Assembly (NCBI RefSeq): GCF_024622195.1
Contig: NZ_JANKBI010000005.1
Span: 62,001-126,000, forward strand
DNA length: 64,000 nt
Reading direction: 5' to 3'
Source of the DNA: Murimonas intestini
Lineage (GTDB): Bacteria > Bacillota > Clostridia > Lachnospirales > Lachnospiraceae
The position numbers and the translations under genes were made by a program. The notes beneath the pieces were generated by a model. It saw only the letters and a program-made list of their open reading frames with translations, did no database searches and had not been told where the DNA came from. Positions within the stretch are counted from its first letter, which is position 1. Every line of letters starts with the position of its first letter. Below, in pieces: positions 17,238 to 25,942 of this stretch.

Positions 17238-17630
17238 TTATCTCTTGCTGAACTGAGGCGCGCGACGAGCTGCCTTGAGACCGTATTTCTTTCTTTCTTT
17301 CATTCTCGGGTCTCTTGTTAAGAAACCTGCTTTCTTCAGGATTGGTCTGTAATCGTTGTCTACCTGAAGCAGAGCTCTGGAAAGTCCGTGTCTGATGGCA
17401 CCAGCCTGTCCTGTTGTTCCGCCGCCGTGTACGTTTACTAATACATCAAACTTATCAGTTGTCTCAGTAGCCGTTAATGGCTGGCGAACGATAACCTTTA
17501 ATGTCTCAAGACCAAAATAGTCATCAATGTCTCTTTTATTTATAGTAATCTTACCTGTACCAGGTACTACATATACTCTTGCGATAGATTTTTTTCTTCT
17601 TCCTGTTCCGTAGAATTTTCCGTTAGCCAA
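17238..17630 (-). CDS. rpsI: 30S ribosomal protein S9
   Basis: This 130-residue protein matches S9 along its whole length: the GTGRRKKSIARVYV N-terminus, VHGGGTTGQAGAIRHGLSRAL in the middle, and the tail reaching into the ribosome, ending QFSKR. It follows rplM by 16 bp in the standard operon. The coding sequence is intact up to the ICE side, as expected when an element integrates at or just after a 3' end. Confidence 0.98.
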   Translation of the reverse strand: MANGKFYGTGRRKKSIARVYVVPGTGKITINKRDIDDYFGLETLKVIVRQPLTATETTDKFDVLVNVHGGGTTGQAGAIRHGLSRALLQVDNDYRPILKKAGFLTRDPRMKERKKYGLKAARRAPQFSKR

Positions 17631-17646
17631 TGTTCTTTACCTCCTC

Positions 17647-18075
17647 TTAGAATGTTAATACTTCTGGCTTCTGAGCTGCATGATCATGCTCTGGTCCAGC
17701 GTATACATGAAGTTTTGTTATCATCTGTCTTCCTAATGGTCCCTTTGGAAGCATTCCCTTAACAGCCAGTTCGATAACTCTTTCAGGTTTCTTATCTAAC
17801 ATTTCCCTTAAGGTAGTTTCCTTCATTCCGCCTACATACTCAGAATGACGGTAATAAATCTTCTGGTCTAATTTCTTTCCGGTAACTTTGATATTTTCAG
17901 CATTAGTGATGATTACATAATCACCTGTATCGATGTGCGGTGTAAAGGTAGGTTTATTCTTACCTCTTAAGATCTTTGCTACTTCTGATGACAAACGACC
18001 TAATGTATATCCTGTAGCGTCTACTACATACCATTTTCTTTCAATTGTTGATGGACTAGCCATATAACTTTTCAT
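17647..18075 (-). CDS. rplM: 50S ribosomal protein L13
   Basis: The 142-residue protein carries the L13 signatures (WYVVDATGYTLGRLSSEVAKIL, GDYVIITNAENIKVTGKK, VKGMLPKGPLGR). ATG 18075 (MKSYMAS) follows AAGGAGG with correct spacing; the longer frame upstream runs through the leader RNA and was rejected. It is transcribed with rpsI from a strong promoter near 18200. Confidence 0.97.
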   Translation of the reverse strand: MKSYMASPSTIERKWYVVDATGYTLGRLSSEVAKILRGKNKPTFTPHIDTGDYVIITNAENIKVTGKKLDQKIYYRHSEYVGGMKETTLREMLDKKPERVIELAVKGMLPKGPLGRQMITKLHVYAGPEHDHAAQKPEVLTF

Positions 18076-18136
18076 TGGTTTACCTCCTTGGATAATTAAT
18101 GGTAACATACTGTTACACTCTTGCTGCTTATAGTAA

Positions 18137-18168
18137 AACGCCATTACCGGGGCTTTGGTTCATGCGTT
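18137..18168 (-). promoter_or_regulatory. Candidate ribosomal-protein leader hairpin before rplM
   Basis: In the roughly 110-nt 5' UTR, AACGC pairs with GCGUU and, inside an internal loop, ACC pairs with GGU around an A-rich/CCCC loop. Firmicute rplM genes often carry an L13-binding leader at this place. The position fits; I could not confirm the consensus without the covariance model. Confidence 0.42.
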
Positions 18169-18191
18169 CACGTACTACGTCACATTGAGAT

Positions 18192-18220
18192 ATTATATTA
18201 CACAAGTCCGTGTGTGTCAA
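18192..18220 (-). promoter_or_regulatory. Sigma-A promoter of rplM-rpsI
   Basis: On the minus strand TTGACA (18220-18215) and TATAAT (18197-18192) are separated by exactly 17 bp. Both hexamers match the consensus fully, as expected for a ribosomal protein operon. Confidence 0.9.
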
Positions 18221-18265
18221 TAACTTTTTTTCATTTTTTTCCTTTATTTCCGGGCCTCTTCAGCC

Positions 18266-18991
18266 TCAGAGGAAGAACTGGATAAGCTTCATATCGTCTG
18301 TGAAACCAAGCCTGTACTGGATCTTTCCTTTCTCATACCTGGCCACGACAATTACTCCTGCATAGCTTGCCCCTGTCTCTTCGTCTGTCTGGCCCATGAC
18401 AGCCCCCTTCTCGAACTTTTCAAACTCCCCCATCTTATCAGAATAACTTGTGATTTCTTCAAAAAGTTCTTCTGTAACATTATCCTTATACTGTTCTGAA
18501 AACATATCCCTGAATTTCTCATACTCACGCTGATTTACATATGTGACAGCCTGTTCTCCTGTCTTCTTCAGGGTATCCTCATCAAAACAGTCTGCAAGTC
18601 CCTTATCCACTTTGCAGCCTGCCACTGTCCCCAGGATAAGGACCATACATATTATTATCTGCTTCAAATATTTCGCAAATTCCTTATCCGCATCTAAATG
18701 TACTTCCCGGAAAAACATAATAAGCCAGACAGCACCTGCCGCCGCACCCATATATGCGGATACAAGAAGGGATAATACTGCCCCTGCCCCCATAATGGCC
18801 GCCCATATCAGGAACATGTTTCTCTGGTCGCGGCTCATCCTCTTCTTGTCATAGAGTTCCCTTTTTTCTTTTGGCATTGTATTAAAACCACTCACCAGCA
18901 TAGCGCCTTTTTCTCCCATAACTGCAAATATGCCGGCCATTATTATAAAGAAGACCGCAAGCACTGCACAGAAGATAAATCCGATATTCAT
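18266..18991 (-). CDS. Membrane protein with DUF3784-like N-terminus and DUF3887-like C-terminus
   Basis: The 241-residue protein starts with three hydrophobic segments (about residues 1-25, 50-75 and 75-93) typical of DUF3784. A further hydrophobic segment (IIICMVLILGTVAG) follows, then a soluble extracellular domain (VTYVNQREYEKFRDMFSEQY through YRLGFTDDMKLIQFFL) of the DUF3887 type. ATG 18991 has GGAGGGG upstream and lies 1 nt after the stop of the sensor kinase gene, so it is probably translated together with the two-component system and may act with it. The function is unknown. Confidence 0.7.
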   Translation of the reverse strand: MNIGFIFCAVLAVFFIIMAGIFAVMGEKGAMLVSGFNTMPKEKRELYDKKRMSRDQRNMFLIWAAIMGAGAVLSLLVSAYMGAAAGAVWLIMFFREVHLDADKEFAKYLKQIIICMVLILGTVAGCKVDKGLADCFDEDTLKKTGEQAVTYVNQREYEKFRDMFSEQYKDNVTEELFEEITSYSDKMGEFEKFEKGAVMGQTDEETGASYAGVIVVARYEKGKIQYRLGFTDDMKLIQFFL

Positions 18992-18992
18992 G

Positions 18993-20327
18993 TTAACCCC
19001 TCCCTGCCTCACTCTGCATCCTCTGATGCACGTCGTTTATAGGAATCGTTATATTGACCTGGAACTCTCCCCCATTTTGCTCAGTCTGCAGAGTCCCGTG
19101 ATATTTTTCCAGTGTCTGCCTGACATTTACAAGTCCCAGACCCATATGGCCTTCCCGGTTTCTTTTCTGGCTGCATTCTATTTCATGGGGCTGGACTGCT
19201 GAATTCTGGATACTGACTACTATGAATTCATTGAATGTATCCATTTTGATCGTTATATCTGAATTTTTAACCTGTCTGGAAGCATACAGTGCATTATCCA
19301 GCAGATTTGCAAATATCGTAGTAATATCCAGATCTGACATGAAACTAAGATCTGCCTCCCCCATCATGGCCTTTGTCCTGACTCCGTCCCTCTCAGCCTG
19401 GGTGAACTTATCATTTAAGATGATATTTAACATTTTATTGTCTGAATAGTACTTCTCACCATAAGAATTTAAGAGATGGTACATTCCTTTTACGTATTTG
19501 CTGCCCCTTTCTGTCTCCCCTGACCCGTAGAGCTCCTCAACTGCCTGCAGATGGTTTTTCATATCGTGTATCATTTTTCTGGATTCCTGGTACTTTTTCT
19601 CCAGCTCCTCATAATACCGGAACTGAATCTCATTCTTCTCTCTGTATACCTTCAGATCCCTTTCCAGATTTCTGGCCTTGAAAACATAACCAAATAAATA
19701 TATAAAATAAAGATTGACAATAATGAGCAGGATAGCATTCAGCACATACAGCCCGAATCCTTTCATCTGGAAATAAAGGACAGAGGACTCCCACATGGAA
19801 AGAAGAAAAATAATACTGAAGACAGGCAGGATCAGAATGCTGAACAGAAGCAGCTTAGGAAGGGATGCAAACTTTACTCTGTTCACCGCATATACAAAAA
19901 GCCGGGTGAGAAGTACGACTGTAACGATCTTGATCACAAGACTGACATCTGCAAAAAAGAGCACGCTTCCCAGCCCATTTTCCAATATTACCACCTCTGC
20001 CGCCATAATAACTGCTGTCTGGCACAGAAATACACCAATAATAAAAACAATATCATAAGCAACTCCCACCAGGCTTCTCTGAAAGAAAAAATATCCCAGC
20101 ACAGAGATCAGTACTATACCTGTGACTGCGGAAATCCTGTCATCCCTGAAAAAAAGACTGCCTGCAGTGACAGCTATTATAAAAACCGCAAAACCTGCCA
20201 CATAATATTTCTTTGGCAGATATACCCGCCTCTCCACATTGCTCATAAAATAATAGGCGCTGTAAACTAATGCAATCGGTTCGAAAACCAACCCTAAAAT
20301 AAGATTTAAAATCTCCAGAATCCCCAT
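18993..20327 (-). CDS. GHKL-domain sensor histidine kinase (AgrC/VirS-like)
   Basis: The 444-residue kinase has about six N-terminal membrane helices (residues 1-205), a coiled coil, the phosphoacceptor region ESRKMIHDMKNHLQAVEEL and a C-terminal GHKL ATPase domain (N box FANLLDNALYAS, G box GHMGLGLVNV). This class usually senses secreted peptides and phosphorylates a LytTR regulator, which lies immediately upstream. The input signal is unknown; no precursor peptide gene is visible next to it. Confidence 0.9.
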   Translation of the reverse strand: MGILEILNLILGLVFEPIALVYSAYYFMSNVERRVYLPKKYYVAGFAVFIIAVTAGSLFFRDDRISAVTGIVLISVLGYFFFQRSLVGVAYDIVFIIGVFLCQTAVIMAAEVVILENGLGSVLFFADVSLVIKIVTVVLLTRLFVYAVNRVKFASLPKLLLFSILILPVFSIIFLLSMWESSVLYFQMKGFGLYVLNAILLIIVNLYFIYLFGYVFKARNLERDLKVYREKNEIQFRYYEELEKKYQESRKMIHDMKNHLQAVEELYGSGETERGSKYVKGMYHLLNSYGEKYYSDNKMLNIILNDKFTQAERDGVRTKAMMGEADLSFMSDLDITTIFANLLDNALYASRQVKNSDITIKMDTFNEFIVVSIQNSAVQPHEIECSQKRNREGHMGLGLVNVRQTLEKYHGTLQTEQNGGEFQVNITIPINDVHQRMQSEAGRG

Positions 20328-20337
20328 ACCCTATCCC

Positions 20338-21036
20338 CTATATCTGCCGAGCCAGAAAACTGCTGAGCTTTTCTCTGAATTCCACGGACTTTTTCTGTGA
20401 GAGAGGCACCACACTCCCATCCATCATGGTAATGTCATACCCCTTAAGGCTTTTTACCTGGTACAGATTTACCACAAAACTTTTGTGCGGCATACAAAAA
20501 CCGTACTTTTCCATTTTTTCCGCCATCATAGTAATGCTGCCCTTCAGCCGGTAAATGCCTGCATCCGTCTTTATCTGTATTTTTCTGTCCAGATATTCAA
20601 AATAATAGATTTCTTTAATATCCAGGTCTTTGATACCCGACTCTGTCTCAAAGCGCACAGTCTGCACAGGCGCTTCCTGTTCTGTGTATGACACAGCCTC
20701 CCTCAGCTGCCTGTGTATCTGTTCCTGTTTTACAGGCTTTAAGAGATATCCGAATGCATGGACAGAAAAAGCTGAGCTGGCAAAATCATTGTAGCCTGTG
20801 ACATAAATGATTTTCACCTTTTTATCAGACCTCCTGATCCGCCTTGCCGTCTCGATCCCATTGATCCCCTGCATATCTATATCCAGAAATATAATGTCAT
20901 AATGCCTTCCCGACATCAGCAGCCCCTCTCCGCTGTGATATACATCCACAGAGGAGGGCACCTCAAATGCCTCCACGTATCTTTTTATCTGCTCAAGTAT
21001 AATTTTTTCATCATCACAAACTGCGATCTTTAACAT
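20338..21036 (-). CDS. LytTR-family response regulator
   Basis: A receiver domain (residues 1-120; acidic DDE pocket near residue 9, phosphoacceptor in IIFLDIDMQG, switch Thr/Lys in YVTGYND and LLKPVK) is followed by a LytTR DNA-binding domain (FETESGIKDLDIKEIYYFEY to the end). The product is 232 residues from ATG 21036 (MLKIAVCDDE), which has GGAGA at good spacing; more upstream Met codons lack one. It pairs with the kinase encoded 10 bp downstream. Confidence 0.9.
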   Translation of the reverse strand: MLKIAVCDDEKIILEQIKRYVEAFEVPSSVDVYHSGEGLLMSGRHYDIIFLDIDMQGINGIETARRIRRSDKKVKIIYVTGYNDFASSAFSVHAFGYLLKPVKQEQIHRQLREAVSYTEQEAPVQTVRFETESGIKDLDIKEIYYFEYLDRKIQIKTDAGIYRLKGSITMMAEKMEKYGFCMPHKSFVVNLYQVKSLKGYDITMMDGSVVPLSQKKSVEFREKLSSFLARQI

Positions 21037-21169
21037 ATCATTCTCCATCTTTCCGCCATTTTGTGCAACTTGTTTTGACACCCTAAGTATACGTTCTGCT
21101 TTATCTTCTTTCAAGCATATTTGTATAAAATACAGTTTTATATGTTCAGGAGAAGGGGGTATTCCTCAT

Positions 21170-21210
21170 CCCCCCAAAAAAGAAACCGCCTGCATCAGCT
21201 GCAGACGGCC
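21170..21210 (-). terminator. Rho-independent terminator after truA
   Basis: On the minus strand CCGTCTGCA and TGCAGGCGG form a stem with a five-base loop, followed by TTTCTTTTTT. It lies about 35 bp past the truA stop and ends the ECF-truA transcript before the two-component genes. Confidence 0.9.
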
Positions 21211-21243
21211 ATTCCTGCCTTTATAACGTTTCCCACAAATATT

Positions 21244-21981
21244 TTATACATACTCGATCTTTACAAGCGTCAGTCCTTCCGGCCTCGCTGTCTCAGCTGC
21301 CCTTCTCCTGTCTCTTGCTTCTAATATCTCACTTATGTCCCCAGGCTCTATGCTGCCTCCGCCTACCCTGATAAGGGTGCCCGCGATGATCCTGACCATA
21401 TTATAAAGAAAGCCGTTTCCGCGTATTCGTATGCAGATCATATCTCCCTCTTTCTCAATATCCAGGGAATACACTGTCCTGACCGTATTCTCCACCTCCG
21501 GCTTATGGGTACAGAAGCTCTTAAAGTCATGCTCCCCAACAAGATATGCCGCGGCTTCCCTCATCCTCTCCACATCCAGGGGATAATAATAGAAATAAGA
21601 ATACAGGCGCCTGGTAGGATCAGGAAAACGTCTGTTAAGGATCCTGTACTCATAAGTCTTTACTGTATCCGCGAACCGGGGATGGAACTCCTCCGGTACT
21701 TCACAGGAATCCTGTATCCTTATATCCTCAGGAAGTCTTGTATTAAGCGCAAAGGAAATCTTGTCTGCCGGCATCCTGGCCTTCGTACAAAAAACCGCCA
21801 CATTTCCCAGTGCATGTACGCCTGAATCAGTCCTGCTGGCTCCGACCACCTTTATCTCTTCCTTCAGAAGCTCACTTAAATGCCTGTTCAATACTTCCTC
21901 TATAGTTATTCCATTAGGCTGGTACTGCCAGCCGCAGTAATTCGTGCCGTCATAAGCTACGATAAGCTTGATCTTCCTCAA
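21244..21981 (-). CDS. truA: tRNA pseudouridine(38-40) synthase TruA
   Basis: TruA isomerises uridines 38-40 in the anticodon arm of tRNAs. The protein has YDGTNYCGWQYQPNGITIEE at the N-terminus, the catalytic Asp in GASRTDSGVHALGN, and the C-terminal GNGFLYNMVRIIAGTL. With a TTG start at 21981 preceded by GAGGAG it is 245 residues, the usual length; the longer ATG at 22014 overlaps the ecfT stop and is the alternative. It is the last gene of the ecfA1-ecfA2-ecfT-truA set common in Clostridia. Confidence 0.95.
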   Translation of the reverse strand: MRKIKLIVAYDGTNYCGWQYQPNGITIEEVLNRHLSELLKEEIKVVGASRTDSGVHALGNVAVFCTKARMPADKISFALNTRLPEDIRIQDSCEVPEEFHPRFADTVKTYEYRILNRRFPDPTRRLYSYFYYYPLDVERMREAAAYLVGEHDFKSFCTHKPEVENTVRTVYSLDIEKEGDMICIRIRGNGFLYNMVRIIAGTLIRVGGGSIEPGDISEILEARDRRRAAETARPEGLTLVKIEYV

Positions 21982-22013
21982 ACTGCTCTCCTCACAATCG
22001 CTAAATCTCCCCA

Positions 22014-22820
22014 TCAGACTGGTGACAACCGCCCTATGGCAATAGAGACCACCAGATAGGCCAGCAGGATCAGGTATGCTATCCTGTCCCTGTTCTGATA
22101 GATGAGGGGCTTCATTTTCGTCCTTCCTTCCCCTCCATGATACCCTCTGGCCTCCATGGCCATGGCCAGATCATTGGCACGGCGGAAAGCCGAGATAAAC
22201 AACGGTACAAGAAGCGGCACAAGGCTCTTTGCCTTCTTGATCAGATTGCCGCTCTCAAAATCAGCGCCCCTGGCTATCTGGGCCTTCATGATCTTATCTG
22301 TTTCTTCCAATAATATGGGGATAAATCTCAGTGCGATCGACATCATCATAGCCACCTCGTGCACTGGCACACGCAGCTTACCCAGAGGACGGAGGCCTTT
22401 TTCCATGCCGTCTGTCAGGTTATTGGGCGTGGTAGTCAGCGTCATGACAGAGGACCCCACGATCAAAAATATCAGCCTGATCGTCATAAATGCAGCCTGA
22501 CGAAGTCCTTCATAAGTGATAGTCAGCTTCCACAGCGTTACAAGAGGCCTGCCCGGTGTGAGAAACAGATTGAATACTGCCGTGATCAAAAGCAGGATGA
22601 TAATAGCTTTCAGGCCTTTCAGCATAAACTTCAGGGGCACTTTGGACAATTTAATCACTATCCCCAGAAACAGGGCTGCTACTGCATATCCCGCAAAGGA
22701 TTTAAAGAAAAAAAGTGATATGATAAACGCCAGCGTCCCCACAAGCTTTACCCTTGAGTCAAGCTTGTGGATTATAGAATTGACAGGATAATACTGTCCT
22801 AAAGTGATATCTCTTAACAT
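22014..22820 (-). CDS. ecfT: Energy-coupling factor transporter transmembrane protein EcfT
   Basis: EcfT couples the ATPases EcfA1/A2 to interchangeable vitamin-binding S components. The 268-residue protein has five to six hydrophobic segments and the two Ala-Arg-Gly coupling motifs (QIARGADFESG and MEARGYHGGEGRTKM). It lies 6 bp after ecfA2. No S-component gene is next to it, so this is a shared, group II ECF module. Confidence 0.95.
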   Translation of the reverse strand: MLRDITLGQYYPVNSIIHKLDSRVKLVGTLAFIISLFFFKSFAGYAVAALFLGIVIKLSKVPLKFMLKGLKAIIILLLITAVFNLFLTPGRPLVTLWKLTITYEGLRQAAFMTIRLIFLIVGSSVMTLTTTPNNLTDGMEKGLRPLGKLRVPVHEVAMMMSIALRFIPILLEETDKIMKAQIARGADFESGNLIKKAKSLVPLLVPLFISAFRRANDLAMAMEARGYHGGEGRTKMKPLIYQNRDRIAYLILLAYLVVSIAIGRLSPV

Positions 22821-22826
22821 GGGTCT

Positions 22827-23675
22827 CTACTTTCTGAGGGCTATGAGGATCGCATCCCTGGCTTCTTCCACCGTGGTGGCATCTGTTTTTATATCCCAGC
22901 CCTTCTCCTTTAAACTGTTCACTACATAAGTTACCTGCGGGGCAGCCAGTCCGATTTCTTCCAGCTCCCTGTAGTGTTTAAACACTTCCCTGGGCGCTCC
23001 GTCATACATGGCCTTTCCCCTGTTCATTACAATGATCCTCTGCACATATTTAGCCACATCTTCCATACTGTGTGAGACAAGGATCACCGTGATCTTTCTC
23101 TCTTTATGCAGCATGGCTATCTGGTCCAGTATCTCATCCCTCCCTTTGGGGTCAAGACCAGCTGTGGGTTCATCCAGAATGAGTACTTCGGGTTTCATGG
23201 CAAGAATCCCTGCTATGGCCACTCTGCGCTTCTGCCCGCCTGAAAGCTCAAACGGCGACTGTCTGTAGAATTCCTCACCAAGCCCAACCTGCTCCAGAGC
23301 TTCCCTGGCCCTCTCTTCTGTCTCTTCCTGTGACAGCCCCAGATTCTTCGGCCCAAAGCATACATCTGTAAAAACATCGATTTCAAAAAGCTGGTGCTCA
23401 GGATACTGAAATACCAGCCCTACCTTGCTGCGCAGTTCCTTCATATTATAATTATCCTGATAGATACTCTGGCCATTATAATAAATCTGGCCGGAGGTTG
23501 CCTTTATCAATCCGTTGAGATGCTGGATCAGAGTTGATTTGCCTGAGCCCGTATGTCCTATGATCCCAATAAACTGCCCGTCCGGAAGTTCCAGGCTGAT
23601 ATCATCAAGAGCTTTCTTTTCAAAAGCCGTACCTTCTCCATATACATAAGAAAGATGTTCTATTTTAATTGACAT
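22827..23675 (-). CDS. ecfA2: Energy-coupling factor ATPase EcfA2
   Basis: An ABC ATPase of 282 residues: Walker A GHTGSGKST near residue 40, Q-loop in VFQYPEHQLF, signature LSGGQKRR, Walker B VLILDEPTAGLDP and the H-loop (VSHSMEDVAKY). The C-terminal extension is typical of ECF ATPases. It overlaps the end of ecfA1 by 16 bp and works with it as a heterodimer. Confidence 0.95.
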   Translation of the reverse strand: MSIKIEHLSYVYGEGTAFEKKALDDISLELPDGQFIGIIGHTGSGKSTLIQHLNGLIKATSGQIYYNGQSIYQDNYNMKELRSKVGLVFQYPEHQLFEIDVFTDVCFGPKNLGLSQEETEERAREALEQVGLGEEFYRQSPFELSGGQKRRVAIAGILAMKPEVLILDEPTAGLDPKGRDEILDQIAMLHKERKITVILVSHSMEDVAKYVQRIIVMNRGKAMYDGAPREVFKHYRELEEIGLAAPQVTYVVNSLKEKGWDIKTDATTVEEARDAILIALRK

Positions 23676-24511
23676 AATTCATCCACCAATTCCTTAACAC
23701 TTAAGATGCACTCAGGCAGGGCGACACCTGCATTTCTCAGTTCATGGGCCAGCAGAGTGGCCTGAGGCACATCAAGCCTGTATTTTTTCAGCGTATCCAC
23801 CTGGGAAAAGATTTCCCTTGGCGTTCCCTGCATGACGATTTTTCCCTCATCCATAACAATGATCTTATCCGCATAAATAACTTCTTCCATATAATGGGTG
23901 ATCAAAATGACCGTGACTTCCTCCACGTCATTGAGAGCCCTGACTGTCCTGATCACTTCTTTCCGCCCGTTTGGGTCAAGCATGGCTGTGGGCTCATCCA
24001 GCACGATACATTTCGGATGCATGGCTACCACTCCTGCAATAGCCACCCTCTGCTTCTGGCCTCCCGAGAGCTTATTGGGGGAATTTGTCCTGTATTCCCA
24101 CATTCCGACTGCCTTTAAGCTCTCTTCCACTCTCTCCCATATTTCTTTTGACGGTATCCCCATATTTTCAGGGCCAAATCCCACGTCCTCCTCCACAACA
24201 CTTCCAATGATCTGGTTGTCCGGATTCTGGAATACCATGCCTGCTTCCTGGCGGATATCCCAGAGACTGCTTTCATCTCTTGTATCCTTCCCGTCTACAT
24301 AGAGCGCTCCTTCTGTCGGCAGAAGAATAGCATTGATATGCTTGGCAAGTGTAGACTTTCCCGAACCGTTATGCCCAAGGATCGCAATAAAATCACCCTT
24401 CTTTACATCCAGGTCCACATTGTCCACCGCTCTGTTTACAGATTCAATATTCCCATCTTCTGTAAATTTTGTATATTCAAAACTCAGCTTTTCAGCTCTT
24501 ATGATTCCCAT
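23660..24511 (-). CDS. ecfA1: Energy-coupling factor ATPase EcfA1
   Basis: ABC ATPase with Walker A GHNGSGKST, Q-loop VFQNPDNQIIGSVVEEDVGFG, signature LSGGQKQR and Walker B CIVLDEPTAMLDP. ATG 24511 (MGIIRAEKLSF) follows AGGTGG; a GTG 9 bp upstream is possible. It is the first gene of the ECF operon, so the promoter should lie in 24512-24690. Confidence 0.94.
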   Translation of the reverse strand: MGIIRAEKLSFEYTKFTEDGNIESVNRAVDNVDLDVKKGDFIAILGHNGSGKSTLAKHINAILLPTEGALYVDGKDTRDESSLWDIRQEAGMVFQNPDNQIIGSVVEEDVGFGPENMGIPSKEIWERVEESLKAVGMWEYRTNSPNKLSGGQKQRVAIAGVVAMHPKCIVLDEPTAMLDPNGRKEVIRTVRALNDVEEVTVILITHYMEEVIYADKIIVMDEGKIVMQGTPREIFSQVDTLKKYRLDVPQATLLAHELRNAGVALPECILSVKELVDELCQLK

Positions 24512-24687
24512 AAACGCCACCTGTTCTTCTTGGCATCCCGCATGCCTGTTAAATTAATTCTCTCGCTCATTCTGTGCAGTAAATGCACAGACCTGCTGAA
24601 TAGTTATCATTTTAATTCATTTACTTTGTCTTGTCAACGCAGTAAGTCAAATAACACAAAGCATACAGCCTTATTCTCTGCCGTTTT

Positions 24688-24757
24688 GCTGCCATATAAA
24701 AGACAAAGACGTGCCCAGCCGGCAGCTGATACACGTCTTTGTCTTTTATATGGCAGC
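24688..24757. repeat. Perfect 26-bp inverted repeat between the lacI-type gene and ecfA1
   Basis: Bases 24688-24713 are the exact reverse complement of 24732-24757, with an 18-nt loop. The arms are asymmetric in composition (GCTGCCATATAAAAGACAAA and so on). It lies 26 bp past the stop of the LacI-family gene and could end that transcript, but there is no T tract after the stem on either strand, so it is not a standard terminator. Confidence 0.75.
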
Positions 24758-24782
24758 CGTCTTAAGTACGCCCCGGCTGCAA

Positions 24783-25814
24783 TTAATTCAATTTTCTCAC
24801 TGACTCTCCCTGGATCAGCTCTCCCTCAAATATCCGGTGGTTCTCTGCCGGCTTCTTCTTGATAAGATCAAACAGGATCTTAATGGTTGCTTCTGCCATC
24901 TCCTTTACAGGCTGACGTATAGTCGTCAGGGAAGGATTGTAATAAGTACCCAGGTCCAGGCCGTCAAATCCTGCCACTGAATAATCCTGAGGAACCTTTT
25001 TTCCTGCATCTACTATTGCTCTGCAGGCTCCAATCGCCACACTGTCAGAAATAGCATAGATAACTGTAAATTCTTTGCCGGATTCCAGCAGTTCCTTCGT
25101 CACGGCATAACCATTTTCCATACTATAGCCGTCCAGTTCTTCCTTCATTGGACAGACGATTGATTCATCCAGCTCTATCCCATTATCATGAAGCGCCATC
25201 TTGTAGCCCTCCAGACGCAGCTTGCCGATACTCTCATCATCATTGTCCGCACAGATTATGGCTATCCGCTTATGACCGCTTTTAATCAGATAATCCGTCA
25301 TCTTGTAGCTTTCTTTCACATCATCCACGGACACGGAGGCATACTCATCTTTATCAGCAGTGCCCACCAGCCCTATGGTGCTTAGTACAAAGGGAACAGG
25401 TATCTGCTTTAGCTTTTCCTCAGAATGCGAAAAGAAACCTCCCAGGAAGACAATTCCATTCAGTCTCTTTTCCTTTTCCAGTTCGATCGCCACATCCACC
25501 TCATCCTGCTTATTATCCACATGCTGAAGTACAAAAGAATACTTTTTCTTCTGTATCTCCTCCTCAAATACTTTGATCATCCTGGAAAAAAAAGGATTCG
25601 TGATACCTTTGATCAAAACTGCGATCGTCCTCGCGTCAGTACGTTTCAGGTTCCTGGCGCTGTTATTGGGCACATAATTGTAATCCCTGATCACCTGCAT
25701 GATTTTTTCTTTTGTTTCCTGATTAATATCCGGATGATTATTCATTGCCCTGGAAACTGTGCTTACCCCCACCCCGCAAAGTCTGGCCACATCTTTGATT
25801 GTGATACTTTCCAT
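24783..25814 (-). CDS. LacI-family regulator, probably MalR-type
   Basis: The 343-residue protein has an N-terminal HTH (TIKDVARLCGVGVSTVSRAMNN, about residues 5-26), hinge helix (VPNNSARNLKR) and a periplasmic-binding-protein-like sugar domain (ending with FDGLDLGTYYNPSLTTIRQP). Its position before malQ and the maltodextrin-type ABC genes suggests that it controls them; operator-like sites with central CG pairs lie before the binding-protein gene. The effector is inferred, not shown. Confidence 0.87.
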   Translation of the reverse strand: MESITIKDVARLCGVGVSTVSRAMNNHPDINQETKEKIMQVIRDYNYVPNNSARNLKRTDARTIAVLIKGITNPFFSRMIKVFEEEIQKKKYSFVLQHVDNKQDEVDVAIELEKEKRLNGIVFLGGFFSHSEEKLKQIPVPFVLSTIGLVGTADKDEYASVSVDDVKESYKMTDYLIKSGHKRIAIICADNDDESIGKLRLEGYKMALHDNGIELDESIVCPMKEELDGYSMENGYAVTKELLESGKEFTVIYAISDSVAIGACRAIVDAGKKVPQDYSVAGFDGLDLGTYYNPSLTTIRQPVKEMAEATIKILFDLIKKKPAENHRIFEGELIQGESVRKLN

Positions 25815-25942
25815 CGCCTTACCTCTTTTCAGATCTGCTCAAAACTCTTTGCAGAACGCGAATCTGTTAATATTCTATCAATTAAAGGCGAAAAAAGCAA
25901 GGTATGATTATATGAGGCATAATTTTACATAATATTTCCGCC

